The notes under the pieces are model-generated. The model had not been told where the DNA came from, searched no databases, and was given only the letters and a program-made list of their open reading frames with translations. Shown piece by piece: positions 22,662 through 33,557 of a DNA stretch of 64,000 bases; the first letter of the stretch is position 1; each line of letters opens with the position of its first letter. The translations under genes were made by a program, and so were the position numbers. Location: the NCBI GenBank assembly GCA_019096155.1, contig JAHCVI010000003.1, positions 4,340,001 to 4,404,000 on the forward strand, given 5' to 3'. This DNA comes from Staphylotrichum longicolle (lineage: Eukaryota; Ascomycota; Sordariomycetes; Sordariales; Chaetomiaceae).

Positions 22662-24014
22662 ATGAATTTTCCAAAGCATATCACCCAGCCATCATCAGCC
22701 CTACAAAAAGCCCAGAACCCCGCGATTGCCCTCACTAAACCTACAATCCGACCTCCGTCGACCATGTCCGACCCAACCCAGCCGACCTCCCGCTTCACGC
22801 CCCAGAACAAGACCACCCACGAGCGGCTGTCCACCAACACGGTCGGCCTGGTCGCGCTCTCCGACTTTCGCAAGCGTCGCGCCGAGGTCCTCGAGCAGCA
22901 GGAGCGGGAAGCGCGCGAGGCCGCCCTCGCCACACGCACGAGCGCCGTGTCGACGCCAGACCGGTCCCTGACCGCGACGCCGAACAACGCCAACGCGACG
23001 AGCGCTGACAACAGCGAGGCCGAGAGGCAGAAGAAGAAGAAGCAGAAGAAGAGCGCCCGGGCGCTGGTGTCGTTTGGGGACGACGAGGAAGAGGAGGAGG
23101 GTGGTGGGCCTAAGAAGAAGGTTGTTGCCGCGCGGAAGAAGGATAAGCTGAAGGAGGGCGCAGCCAAAGGCGACAGCGACAATGGTAACAACGGAGGCGA
23201 GACTGCGGAGGTGACCGCGGACAGCGCTGCCTCGGGCGACGACAAGGACAAGAACCGAAAACCGGCGGGCAAGGTTGCCGTCAACGCATCCGTCGGCGTT
23301 GTGCCGCGGGCCCTGACAAAAGCCGCGCTGCGGCGCGAGGCGGCCGAGAGGGACGCGCTGCGCAAAGAGTTCCTCCTGCTGCAGGCGGCCGTCAAGGCGA
23401 CCGAGATCGCCATTCCGTTTGTCTTTTACGACGGGACCAACATCCCCGGCGGCATCGTGCGGGTCAAGAAGGGCGACTTTGTCTGGCTGTTCCTCGACAA
23501 GAGCCGCAAGGTGGGCGCACAGCTTGGGGTTGGAGCGGACAAGAATGCGAACGCCAGGCGGGACTGGGCCCGCGTCAGCGTGGATGACTTGATGCTGGTC
23601 AGGGGGACCATGATTGTGCCACATGTGAGTTCACTTGTTTCCCGGTGTTATTGTCAAAGTTTTGTTAATACTGACATGCTGTCTGTCTAGCATTACGAGT
23701 TCTATTTCTTTATCATCAACAAGACCATGGGCCCCGGCAACAAGCTCCTCTTCGACTACAGCGCGGAAGCTCTCCCGACAGTGTCGGCGACTGCCGGTCC
23801 CGGCGCAGCTGGCCTTGGCCGCGCGCCGGATCTCGCCCAACTCGAAGGGGCGTCGGATGATCCAACAGTCACCAAGGTGGTGGATCGGCGGTGGTATCAG
23901 CGCAACAAGCATATCTATCCCGCCAACGTGTGGCAGGAATTCGAGCCCGATAAGGATTACTCGAAGGAGATCCGGCGGGATCCTGGTGGCAACGCCTTTT
24001 TCTTTTCGAAATAG
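22662..24014 (+). CDS. FAM50/XAP5 family nuclear protein
   Basis: Human FAM50A is associated with the spliceosome C complex, and plant XCT acts in the clock and RNA processing. Exons are 22662..23624 and 23691..24014, in phase 0. The C-terminal half carries the XAP5 domain: IPFVFYDGTNIPGG, KKGDFVWLFLDKSRK, DDLMLVRGTMIVPHHYEFY, and a final WYQRNKHIYPANVWQEFEP. The N-terminal half is a charged region with FRKRRAEVLEQQE and K-rich patches (KKKKQKKS), probably nuclear localisation signals. The ATG at 22662 gives 428 residues. The ATG at 22764 (ACCATGTCC) gives 394 and begins with MSDPTQPTSRFTPQNKTTHE, which fits the family N-terminus better, so I prefer it. Single-copy housekeeping gene by inference. 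Confidence 0.92.
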
Positions 24015-24193
24015 GCGCCGTACTCGGCGTGGCGATGGGACCGACATGATGGCGATGATGATAATGGGCGGCCTTGCGATATCGCAGGGTCGTTGGCGTT
24101 TTGGATTCGAGGTCTGATCTGGGTAGCGTTCGTGTGAGCAATTACCTCTTTGCAGTTTACCACCAACCAACCTGGCAGGGATGATGCTTACTC

Positions 24194-24430
24194 TCAACCA
24201 GTTAGCTGCCAGATCCCCAAGCCCAGGAGGGCCAGCATAAGCCAGCCCGGCCAGAACAGCATCAGCAGCAAGGCATTGCCGCCGGGCCCGAGGATCAGGA
24301 CGAAGAGCTCAAACTCGAGCCTCTTGCGAAACCGCCGTGCTCGCTTGCAGTCCCAGGCAGTCCATACGAGGTGCTTGGTCAGGAACAGTGCCCTCGCGAC
24401 GATGATTCTGGAAGCGATGAGGGCCTCCAT
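24194..24430 (-). CDS. Small putative membrane protein (orphan)
   Basis: A 78-codon frame begins with MEALIASRIIVARALF, has a basic middle (CKRARRFRKRLEFE) and ends with two hydrophobic runs (LFVLILGPGG and LLLMLFWPGWLMLALLGLG). This looks like a helical hairpin with a cytosolic basic face. The reading frame continues upstream without a good stop except a TAG that falls exactly where a CATCGTAG splice acceptor would sit. Further upstream an in-frame ATG near 24630 opens MARLVASRTTSS. A roughly 54-nt intron would join these into a protein of about 125 residues. Donor choice is uncertain. No function is proposed; it is tail to tail with FAM50. Confidence 0.45.
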   Translation of the reverse strand: MEALIASRIIVARALFLTKHLVWTAWDCKRARRFRKRLEFELFVLILGPGGNALLLMLFWPGWLMLALLGLGIWQLTG

Positions 24431-24652
24431 TTCTTGCTGCGGCCCATAGTGAGGTTGTTGCTACGATGCTAGCAGCGAAGTAGGTGCGGATGAAGAGGTG
24501 GAAGGCGGCGGTACTGAGGAGCTGCTGGAACTGTACGGCGCTACTAATGAGGGGATGGAGTGTGATATCACGTCGGACCGCTGGTGGAGCGAGATGCTGG
24601 AAGTGGTTCTGGAGGCGACGAGGCGGGCCATGTTTGTGGAGGAGGTGGGGAC

Positions 24653-24703
24653 GTTGTTATTGTTGTTGTTGTTGTTTGTCGTCGTCGTCGTTGTTGTTGC
24701 TTT
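24653..24703. repeat. GTT/GTC triplet tract
   Basis: Imperfect tandem GTT, GTC and GTT triplets run for about 50 bp. On the minus strand this is an AAC/GAC-rich tract just upstream of the small membrane-protein frame. Confidence 0.7.
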
Positions 24704-26150
24704 TGCAGGAATAACACTTCCATCTGTTAGGGGGTGAAGTGAAGCCGGTCGATGGTCTGGGGTCTAGGGGTTCCCTTATGTGTGAGCTGGAAGCGTGGGG
24801 CGAGGATATGGGGCTTCATTAAGCAGGTGCTGTGGTATTTATTTCCAGCGGGATATGACGGAATGAAGTGGTTCCTCTCGAGATGGACCCTGGGCCCCAC
24901 TGCCGAACAAGCTGGAATGTCTTGGCGCCCATCGATACCTGATTGTGACCTGGCCAAACGTTTCCGTCCACTGGGATTTGCCGCCTTTTGTTTGCGGCCC
25001 ACCAAGTCACTGCCTGGTCCCACGTCTCGCCTTTTCGCTTGATGGGCGCTTCTTCTCGCTGTCATGGCCCCTCTCGTTTTGCCCTCCTGGACCGCCTGGC
25101 CCGGCCCCGATCGCGGTGTCGTGGGCCGTAAACCCCGCGCCAGTGATTAAACCCACGTGGGGGCCGTGGTTCGCGATGTTGAGAGAAGGGAGAAGCCGCC
25201 GGTGTGTTGCACTCAGATTTGCGTGCATCCGCCAGACGTCCAGGGAATGACACATGTGTATGCTGGTTGGGCGCGGGGGTTTTGTTTGTGCAGGAGGTGT
25301 TTTGAGGGGTCCAGGGCGGGGTCACAAGGAGCGCCAGGGGTCTTGGAGGGGTTCCTCCTGCTGCTTGACCATCTCTTGTCCCAACGGAATCAACAAACCC
25401 ACGAGAAAGCCCAAGAATGCTGTTCTTGGCTGTATGGTACACTTTTATTACTGCAACCAGAATATCAAGTTTTCAGACGCTTTCTGTTATTTTCACGGCC
25501 CATTTTGTCTCTCCGGATGCTTCATCTCCATGCCGGATCCGATCGGAACGGGTCCGTTAGCGCCGGGCGGTGCGGGGCAGCGGGAATGCAGGCGGGGCGT
25601 CCTCCTTCCAGGAACGTGCAACGGCCCCAGCCTTGATTGGCCCAGCCGTGTCCACTTTGCCTGGCCCAGAGATTGGCACCAGCATCGACGTCATCTGTCA
25701 CCTGCTGATTTTAGTGCCGCCCATTGGCGATGGAACAAGGCTGCGACTCCTCTGGGCCTGGGTCGAATGACATCAAGTCTTGAGTGTATCAACACCAGTC
25801 TAGCTGTTGAAGGAAAAGTCATTTTGCAATTACAATCAAACGTCATTGTTTCACTTGCAACTGCGACCCTGCGCATGACTTGTTGTTTGCAGATGGAGCC
25901 TTCCGTCACCTAGGGCTTGATCATCTGAACTCGCGGGCCTTACATGGTATGTTTTGGGAATAGAAAGTTCTAAGTTGGTCAACACTCAAGGACAAGAATC
26001 AGGCAGTTTAGATGATGCCATCTGGGTGGAACTTAAGGTCTTGTCAGCAGGACAGAAGGGTCACCAAGCGAAGTGTGAATTGCAGTCCAGGAAGTGTACC
26101 AAAGTAGATCGTATTTGTCCCTGCTTGTTCTGATTTGGATAAATTTGGGA
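24704..26150. other. Gap without recognisable genes
   Basis: Open frames here are short and show no motif. Composition becomes more AT-rich toward 26150. Confidence 0.45.
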
Positions 26151-26276
26151 GTTGGGTTCTGGATGCGCCTCCCGACTCACATTCAAATTGAAAATTGCAA
26201 TATCAGCATCGACAACTGTACTTGTCGGGCCTGGATATAGAGTTAAACTCTCAGTTTATCCCACATCATCAAAGCC

Positions 26277-26878
26277 ATGTTTGACTATTACCGGACTCAA
26301 AAATTCCAGGAGGAATGGGATTGGAAGCCAGAAGAACAGCCCATCGTCCGGTCCACCTTCTCAATACTAATCCGGATCAATCCGAGTGCATTTGCCGATT
26401 TGCTCGTTGGCTGCGTCTCTACTGATGTCAAGAGAATTCTCGGCCGTGTAGATTTGTGTCTTGACCATTTAATACTCCTCCCTTCTGCGCCTCTCGAACA
26501 TCCCCGCTGCTATCTAGGACTTGCAGTCAAGAACCTTGCCCGTTATGAACTCGACGATGATGTACCATTTTCAACTGACAATTTTCTAGGCGAACCTTGC
26601 GAAGTTGGGGCGTACGTCGGGTCGAGCGCACACACAAGACACAAGGGATGGGCAAACGCCTGGCAGAACACAACCGCCTTATCAATGGCGGCTCCAATGG
26701 CCGTTCCTACCCCCGGAAATCATTCTACGGCTTTGTCAGACAGTCTGGCGTTGAGACGACATTCTTCTGTCTTGCTCGACTGAACGCGGCGGACGTTGCA
26801 AAAAAGGCAAAGTCTCTTCTAGCCGAAGGGATATTTCAAGTTTACCTCCGCGTTGTCCGGGGTTTGCAGCCTACGTAA
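26277..26878 (+). pseudogene. GIY-YIG-like gene, frameshifted
   Basis: The frame from the ATG at 26277 runs through IRINPSAFADLLVG to GAYVGSSAH. The conserved-looking continuation GKRLAEHNRLINGG ... SFYGFVRQSGVETTFFCLAR lies two positions out of frame, ending at a TAA at 26876-26878. The order YVGSS - R - EH - F resembles GIY-YIG nuclease domains of fungal proteins, but I cannot confirm the family. The shift is explained by one extra CA unit in the (CA)4 run at 26629-26636. Further coding-like remnants follow (FSLYDLNQAWSITQGGF near 26970). The region is AT-richer than neighbouring genes. Likely a decaying gene. Confidence 0.45.
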
Positions 26879-27099
26879 TCATAGATGGCACAACACAGCT
26901 GTCTGGCCACTCATCGACAGCACCCGCGCCCCTGGAATGCCGAACTTCTCGTTGTACGATTTGAACCAGGCCTGGTCGATTACTCAAGGCGGGTTCATGT
27001 ACAACGGACCGAAGGAGTGTGCCTGGCCTGGATACGATTCGGTACCATTAGAATTTCAGTGTTCAGCTAGCAGAGCTTTCGGGTTAAGCGAGGTGTTCT

Positions 27100-27360
27100 T
27101 TCTTCTAGTTTCTCATCTTTCTTTTTCTCTCTCTTGCCTTCTCTCTTTTTCTTTTCCATTCTCTCCTTCTTTCCTTGTCTCTCTTTCTTTTCCCTCCGTT
27201 GTTTTTTTTGTTTTTTCGTGTTTTGTTCCATACCCCTTCTTTCTTTAGTCTTTTCTGCTTTCTTTCTTTCTCCTTCTTCGTTATATCATTTCTTCCCTCT
27301 GTTCTTCTCTCTCCCTTCTTTCTCCAATTCCTTCCTTTTTCCTGGCTTCTTTATTCTCTA
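27100..27360 (+). repeat. 260-bp polypyrimidine tract
   Basis: The plus strand is almost purely C and T (runs of TTTC, TCTC, CCTTCTTTC) with very few purines over about 260 bases. It separates the two gene relics. Confidence 0.8.
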
Positions 27361-27505
27361 CATAGAAGCCGTTTCTTCTTGCAGCAGGGCGTCATTGATA
27401 GTATCATCCTTGCTCTATAGATATATTATCTGATCATTCATGAAAGGTCGACCCTCATGTCTCCGAGTAGTCTGATGATGAGGATGACAGTCCCTTAGGG
27501 AAGTT

Positions 27506-27930
27506 TTGCATAAGAACAGTGAGGTAATGGATACCCCGACACCACAATCGAGCAACGAGTGCTACGTCATTTCTCTGATACTCAAACGCTTCAGGTTCAG
27601 CCGAATTGTCGTGGACGAGGCTCAGGTCCTCCAGAACCCGGCGTCGAGGTTACACGCCCATAATCCACCTCCTCACGACGCACTCCAGGACATTGCACAT
27701 GTTGTCGGCCACTCCGACTCTGAATAAAATCAGCGACATCAAGTCACTCGGCTCTCTGGCCTAGGCCGTCTCGAAGCTTGATGTGAAGGTGCCTAACATG
27801 GTCAACTAGGACTATGCCGCGGGGATGGTCATCGCAAATCCAGAGATGGCCGACGCGCCAGGCTCTGAGTCGGCAGGTCCGGAGGGGTCATTAACTGGAC
27901 TATTCTCCATGCGGTATGGATGATCGATTC
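27506..27930 (+). pseudogene. Relic of a SNF2-type helicase
   Basis: The frame from 27506 contains FSRIVVDEAQVLQNP, a helicase motif II block as in fungal SNF2-like ATPases. The expected motif III follows in another frame from 27699 as MLSATPTLNKISDIKSLGSL. Stops and shifts then interrupt it (TAG near 27765 and again later), and pieces such as DYAAGMVIANPEMAD continue to about 27900. The upstream helicase motif I is not found. This is a degenerate fragment, not a functional gene. It may derive from a duplicated SNF2-family gene. Confidence 0.55.
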
Positions 27931-28775
27931 CCGCTTTGCGTCGTCTCGTCTAATGCAACAAGAAGATCGAACGAGGCTAACTCGAGGGGGGGTTTTGTTT
28001 TTATAGGGACCTTTTCAGGCCGCGCTAGCAGCCGTTTCCGCAATTAGGTACCCAGCTCTCAGTGCAGCCCGAACCAGGAGAGAATTGCCAAATGAGGTTC
28101 CAGCTCAAGTGATTCAATCCGATGCGGGTTCGTCACAAAACCCAACGCACCAAGAGTCCTCCAGAAACTTTGAAAGACTGTGAGGAATGCAGTATTGTGA
28201 AAATGGGCGGAGAAGAGGCGCGGAGGGAGTGAGATGGACCATGGATGGAGGGAGTGACGGCGGCTGTCAGCGCGTTAGATTCTTTGTTGGACACCGCCAT
28301 AGTTGAGTCCTTGCCAGGTGACGTTTTGGAGCTCTTTGACACATATTCTGCCGGATGTACATGAGCAATTGTCCTCATTCCGCTTAGTGTGATCTAGTTC
28401 CGATAACGGGTTTTCCAACTCCCTTGGATGGCCTTCGTTGAGACTTTGCCATTGATGACAAGCGCTTTTATATAAATGAGCTTCATGTCCAAAATCAATG
28501 TACTTTTGCTGCGAATGGTTCGCGACTCAATGTGCGCCTTCCACGAGCTGCAGGCGGCCGCCGCGTCAGCCAAACCAAACAGGCAGCAGCAAGCCCGGAC
28601 AAAAGCCCCAAGCTTTAGTTGCCTGAGCTGCGCCCAGCTCAATTACCTCTGTGTCACCCACGACTTCCGCAACCTCGGAAACGCTCTTTAATCCACCATC
28701 AAATCTGCTCAGGATATCGGAGAGGACGGAGATAGATTAACCCGTCAACCCCAAAACCCCAGAAACCGACAAGCA
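27931..28775. other. Gap before the SH3 gene
   Basis: No intact gene. A 71-codon frame at 28476-28691 (plus) has a CLSC motif and may be another eroded coding fragment, but support is weak. Confidence 0.4.
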
Positions 28776-29379
28776 ATGTTTGTCGATCCGGCAGAGACGG
28801 CAGCTTCTCAGGTTGAAGCCTGCAGGCCACCGCCAGGCGACTGCACCGAACGTGGAGCCATTCCGAGCACTGCAACACTCGACATCAGCATCGACATTTT
28901 GCCATTCCCAGAAGAGGAACAGAACAGCACAGTTGTCCAGAAGACAGAGATCGACACTGAGGATTCTCAGTGTCCCTTGAGCGACTGCGATACCGAAAAG
29001 CGCGAGGAAACAGCGGAACAGTCCGAGTCCTCTACAAGCCCGGCTCCCACAGGCCCTACACTTGATTCGGATGACAGTTTTGAAACACAAGAAGCCAAAG
29101 CCCGCGTCATCTACTCCTTCAAAGGACAGGCCGACAATGAGCTAGACGTTGAAGCGGGCGAGATAGTGGCATTGCTGCAAAAAGAATCACATGGTGCGTT
29201 TGTTCATTACAGGTTTCTTCTGGTGAGGTTTACAGTCTTGCTGACTCGGTCCTTTTGAAATAACAGGATGGTGGCTTGTGAGAAACGTAGAGGAGGACAT
29301 CTTGGGCTGGGTGCCGGCAAGCTATCTTCAGGAGTTGAGATGTTTGCGGCGGTCGCGTCGGAGAGAAGGGTCGGAATGA
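28776..29379 (+). CDS. Small SH3-domain protein
   Basis: Exons 28776..29193 and 29267..29379 join in phase into 176 residues. The first about 105 residues are acidic, Ser/Thr-rich and probably disordered. Residues about 108-162 form an SH3 domain: ARVIYSFKGQADNELDVEAG (the ALYDF-like strand and RT loop), then GWWLVRNVEED and GWVPASYL, the classical proline-peptide-binding residues (W-W, P, Y). A short basic tail (RRSRRREGSE) ends the protein. It is tail to tail (176 bp) with a dynamin-family gene. SH3 domains often bind Pro-rich partners in actin or membrane traffic; the partner here is unknown. Confidence 0.8.
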
Positions 29380-29555
29380 TGGGTTGAAGGATGTTGATTT
29401 TGCAGCGGATAGTGTTCACGGACAATCCAAGGCAGTGTGCAGGTTCAGAGTCCCAGAGCCCCAGACTCCACAAGCATCCATGCATATCTCATTACACTCA
29501 AAGATTGGACAGATGACTCAATTCATGCCACTCTCAACATTGTGAAGCAAAGTAA

Positions 29556-32146
29556 TTATGACTCAAAGTCAGAAACTGGTGGCATCGGCAGGCGCCTTCT
29601 TCTTCTTCTTGTCTTTTTTTCCCGCGGCCAAAAGCTGAAGTTCTCCATAATCTCTGCCGAATTCCTGGGCTCGTCCGCCATTGGTGGGGCTGCTTCTTCA
29701 TTCTCGTCAGGCACTCCGTCCAGGTTCGTGCTCAGGGGGTCTCGGGCGCTGTTCTTGGAACCCTCGCTGGTGTCGAGGCCGCTGGAACCCTTTACGGAAA
29801 CAAAGACCGAGTCTACAAAGTGTTAGAAATTCATGTAGCGGAGCAATGAATCGACGTCCTCACCTCCGCTGACTCTGAATCCGACAAAACGCTTGCAGGT
29901 CTCCAAGCCATTTCGGAGAACGTCAAGCTGTTTAATGAGCTGCTCGCGCTCAGCCCGGGTTTCCTCCGACTCCCCGGCCATGCGAGCCACGTCGTCATCG
30001 GACATTTGGAAGATTGCGTTGGGGGGCAACATCAGGTCCAGCGCGGACACCAACTTGGCCTCGATCACTTGGACGGTCACGTCGTCAATGAATCGCTTGA
30101 GCGCAACCTGAAACCATCTTTGAGATTAGTGGAAACTCGGGGATCCAGCCATGTGGACCGATCAAGCGACAAACACAGAAATGAGCAGTAAAAGGGTTTC
30201 CTCGAGAGAGAAAAGCTTACCTTGTAGTAGGCATTTAGACAATCCAAAGCCTCACCCGCAGCAAATCGTCTCATGTCTGGCTCACCAACCTGTGCCAATG
30301 AGTCAGAAAGAGTCTTGAGGTTGTAAGTTCGGTGAAATGCATTGGGTCCGTTGAGTGAGCCGACACCAAAGAACTGAAGTAAGATTCTCTCCCGCTTTTT
30401 TTCCTTCCTCTCGCGCTGGACCTTCTGGAGAGTCTCAGTGAAGTAGTGGTTGTACGTGATTGGGTGCCCATCCTGATGAGGCTTCAGCAGTTCCGTGACT
30501 TTTTCGTGCATCTCCCTCAGGATTCTCTTCAATGCCGGCTCAAAGACCTCATGCTGAAGCGCCTTGGTTGTCGACTCATCCGCAGCATACGCCACGACGA
30601 GCTTGACGAAGCCAGATGCAGCGTGCCACACCTTCTCAATGTGGCCGCGGGCAATGGACTCCCACGGACGACACTGTTCACGAAATAGGTCGGCAACAAT
30701 CATCGGATTGAACGCCCCAGGCAGCTCGGAACCCCGCGTCCGGCGCATCAGATGCTCGACCTGGCGGATGAAGTTATCTCTGGTGACATGAACCACTCCA
30801 GGGGAATTAGAAGGAGTAGGTGATGCATCGGGCTTCTCATCGGCTTCCACATCGAGTTGGTTATCGGGTTCCTCATTGAGTGTTGCATGGGATTCCGCAT
30901 CAATTATTTGCCGGTAATGACCTCGCAAGGACATCTCAGTCGCAAAGTCCTCGTTGAGGTTCTGGACAACCGCCCTAATGCGCTGCTAGTACCCCGACTT
31001 GGTTTTGGCATCTACAAAGAACGGGCTGTTGTAGTTGCTATATACCAATGCCTTGACAAGGGCCTGGAAGGACTCGCTCAGGTGGACCAAGTAGAGTCGC
31101 TACTCTTGCAAACTCGTTCGCGGGTCTCCAAGCCTGCTGAGTTGATCACGGCAGGACTTGAATCTCTAATCAATCTCATTCATCAAACCAGGAAGCTTAG
31201 TAGCAATTTACCCGAGGAGCACTTTGCTAAGACGGCCGCGGAGTTTGTCGATCCTAAGCGAGGAGAGCGGGAGGGCTGTCCAAGCTCTGGAGCTAAAGAA
31301 CTTAGCCTCCTCAGTATCCTAGTCCGAAAGGTCCCAGGAGCCCTTCTCAGAGTCGACGTTCCTTAGAACGTGCCATCCATGCCGGAACTCGACCTCCTGA
31401 TTCCTGGCAAGCGAGATGTACAGGGCTTTGCTTTCGCCTCCAGGGACTAACGTGTCGGGCTTTGTGATGACGTCCAATGTTCGGGTGCCGCTTGGGTCAG
31501 CCTTGCGAGCTAGCTTCAGGACAACTTGGTTGGCGAAGTCATTCTTGGCCGATACTACGGCGAGGATAATGCAACGTGGTTCCTTCATGTAAGACTGGAC
31601 GACATCCTGGATGAGCTCAACACCCGAAATCGTCTGGTTCTTTGTCTCAGAGTGGATGAGCCCGGGAAGATCGACGATGGTGAGATGGGGGCGGTCAGGG
31701 CCAGTCACTTCGACGCGGAGCATATCTTTGGCAAAGGCTCGACTGTGTGCCGTGATGCCCATCTCCGCCTTTGCCCTCTCAATCAGTTGGGGAAGATTGT
31801 CGAAGCTGTCCAGCTCCTCGTGGAAAGCCAGAAGAGCCTTACGCTCAGACTCGGTACGGGATTCATGGGGAACAATGGAGACAGCTGCGTTGATGTGTGG
31901 GGTCCTGCGCAAGACCAACTCGGTTGGAAAACGGGTGCAGAGGTTGCTCTTGATGGGGAACGAGACACCCGAGATTGCTTCCAGAACCGAGCTCTTGCCA
32001 GACGATTGGTCGCCGCAGACGATGATTTGGGGAAGTGAGATGTAATTGTTGATTCCCTGAAGACGCAGCCGATCAATTGAGTCGAGAAGAACGAGCTGGT
32101 CCTGGGAGCAAAGCCTGCTCAAGGCATCGCTATCAAAGGCAACCAT
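29556..32146 (-). pseudogene. Dynamin/Mx-like GTPase gene with five in-frame stops
   Basis: Exons (minus) are 32146..30221, 30107..29864 and 29812..29556. The N-terminal GTPase domain is intact: G1 GDQSSGKSS, G2 region CTRFPTE, G3 DLPGLIH, G4 TKPD. The middle/stalk and GED (ALKRFIDDVTVQVIEAKLV) are also in frame. Between them, at 31319, 31208, 31166, 31100 and 30986 (lower coordinate of each codon), lie TAG, TAA, TAG, TAG and TAG. Surrounding residues still match the family, for example RGRLSKVLLG-stop-IATKLPGLMNEID and TSLQE-stop-RLYLVHLSESF. No intron can remove them all without deleting the stalk. Read without stops the protein would have about 808 residues; as it stands only 275. All five stops can come from CAG/CAA by C-to-T, the CpA-to-TpA change favoured by RIP. 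Confidence 0.85.
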
Positions 32147-33557
32147 CTTGAGCCCGCAATGGCCTCAAGAGTCCGCTGCGGTGGAAGAGTTCAGAGAGAA
32201 ACAAATGACACTCGCAATCGGCGTGACAAGGAGGTGTGCGAAGGCGCCTCAAAACATGAGACTCAGAGTTCCCTTGATCATTTAAGAGATTTTTTCATTC
32301 CTCCAAGGCGCAAGCCAACCTAAGGTAAACGACGCTCAAAGTGCCAGCAAATCATGGCCGTTGGAGAATCACAAACAGGGAGGGCGCGCACGATTGGTGT
32401 CAATGGATCAGCTGCGGCGGTTGCTTGAATCACTGGAACATGGTCAAGTTCTGAATGCTCCCGAAAGCAGCGCACATTCAGTGTTCACCACCCATGTTGA
32501 CGACGAAGGACTGCTCCCCATTTGTCGGCATGAGGGCGCGGAGGATCAGCTCTCGGGCCCTGACAGGCAAACGTGAGCCTTCAGCCGTCGCAGGAGAGCA
32601 GCCCTCATCATCGCTGGCCAGTCTTGGGCTGGTTTCCAGAACTCGGCGTTTGTCGACAACAGCTATTAGCCGTGGGCTGTGGACCTTTCTCGGTTTGTTG
32701 CCTGCGGACTGCGGTGGCCAGCAGGAAAGAACTGCTGAAAGAAGCAAGAAACACTGACGATGGGGGAAATGACACCGAAAAGAAAACAAAACAAAAACCC
32801 AATTCCCTTTCGAAGCAGGTTGAAAATTGGCCCAGTATGGAAACCAAAAGGACGACTTTGGATGTGAGGAGTTAGACATTGGGAGAGTGAAGATTCCGTG
32901 GGGCTCCAGCAATGCTCGATGTCAACCTGCTGTTTTGGGTAGAGCGTCGTTTGGGGGCTGCGCCCCCCTTGTCAGCAACCCCGCTGTCCCCGCCAAGCCC
33001 CCAGAGTGGCCCCTGCCAGGCCGTTTTCCGCAACCTGCGGGGCCAGAACCCGCCCGAAACAGCTGAATTCCGGGAATGACTTCTGTCGATCATGTCTCAC
33101 TTGGGAAACTTTACAATTCTTCCCAACAACGCTAATCGGGTTTTAATCTTGGGCAATTGGCAAGCTCGACGCAAGCCTGGGTCCATCTCCTCAAGCTCAG
33201 CTCAAGACAGGAAAATGGCCCCCTTTCAACCTGCTCCAGGTCGCCGACGGGTTCCACAAATCTGCAAGAAAGCAAGGTTTTGGGGTCCCGAGGGGGAGCC
33301 CGGTTGTCGCGTGACTGGGCGCCGGCGATCCTGGCCCGGTTCGGCGAGCTGTGCCAAATGACGATGCGCTATGCCGAGAGTTTGGTTTCTAGTTTCGGGC
33401 TCCCGAATCGCCGGGTCGAGCATGTGTTACTCGGCGGCCCGGGGTGGTTCAAAAAGGCCGGGCAAGTCCTTCGTCTTCCGGATCACAGGCAGCCACCCTC
33501 GGTCAGTTGCCTCTTTTGAACAAACTCGGCTGCCGGCATCCTCCCTAATTCGCAGTC
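32147..33557. other. Divergent promoter gap, dynamin-like and GMC genes
   Basis: No gene is recognised. It separates two divergently transcribed genes. Confidence 0.5.

Noticed and set aside
25254..25913. 219-codon plus-strand frame
   Set aside because: No motif and no coherent coding composition.
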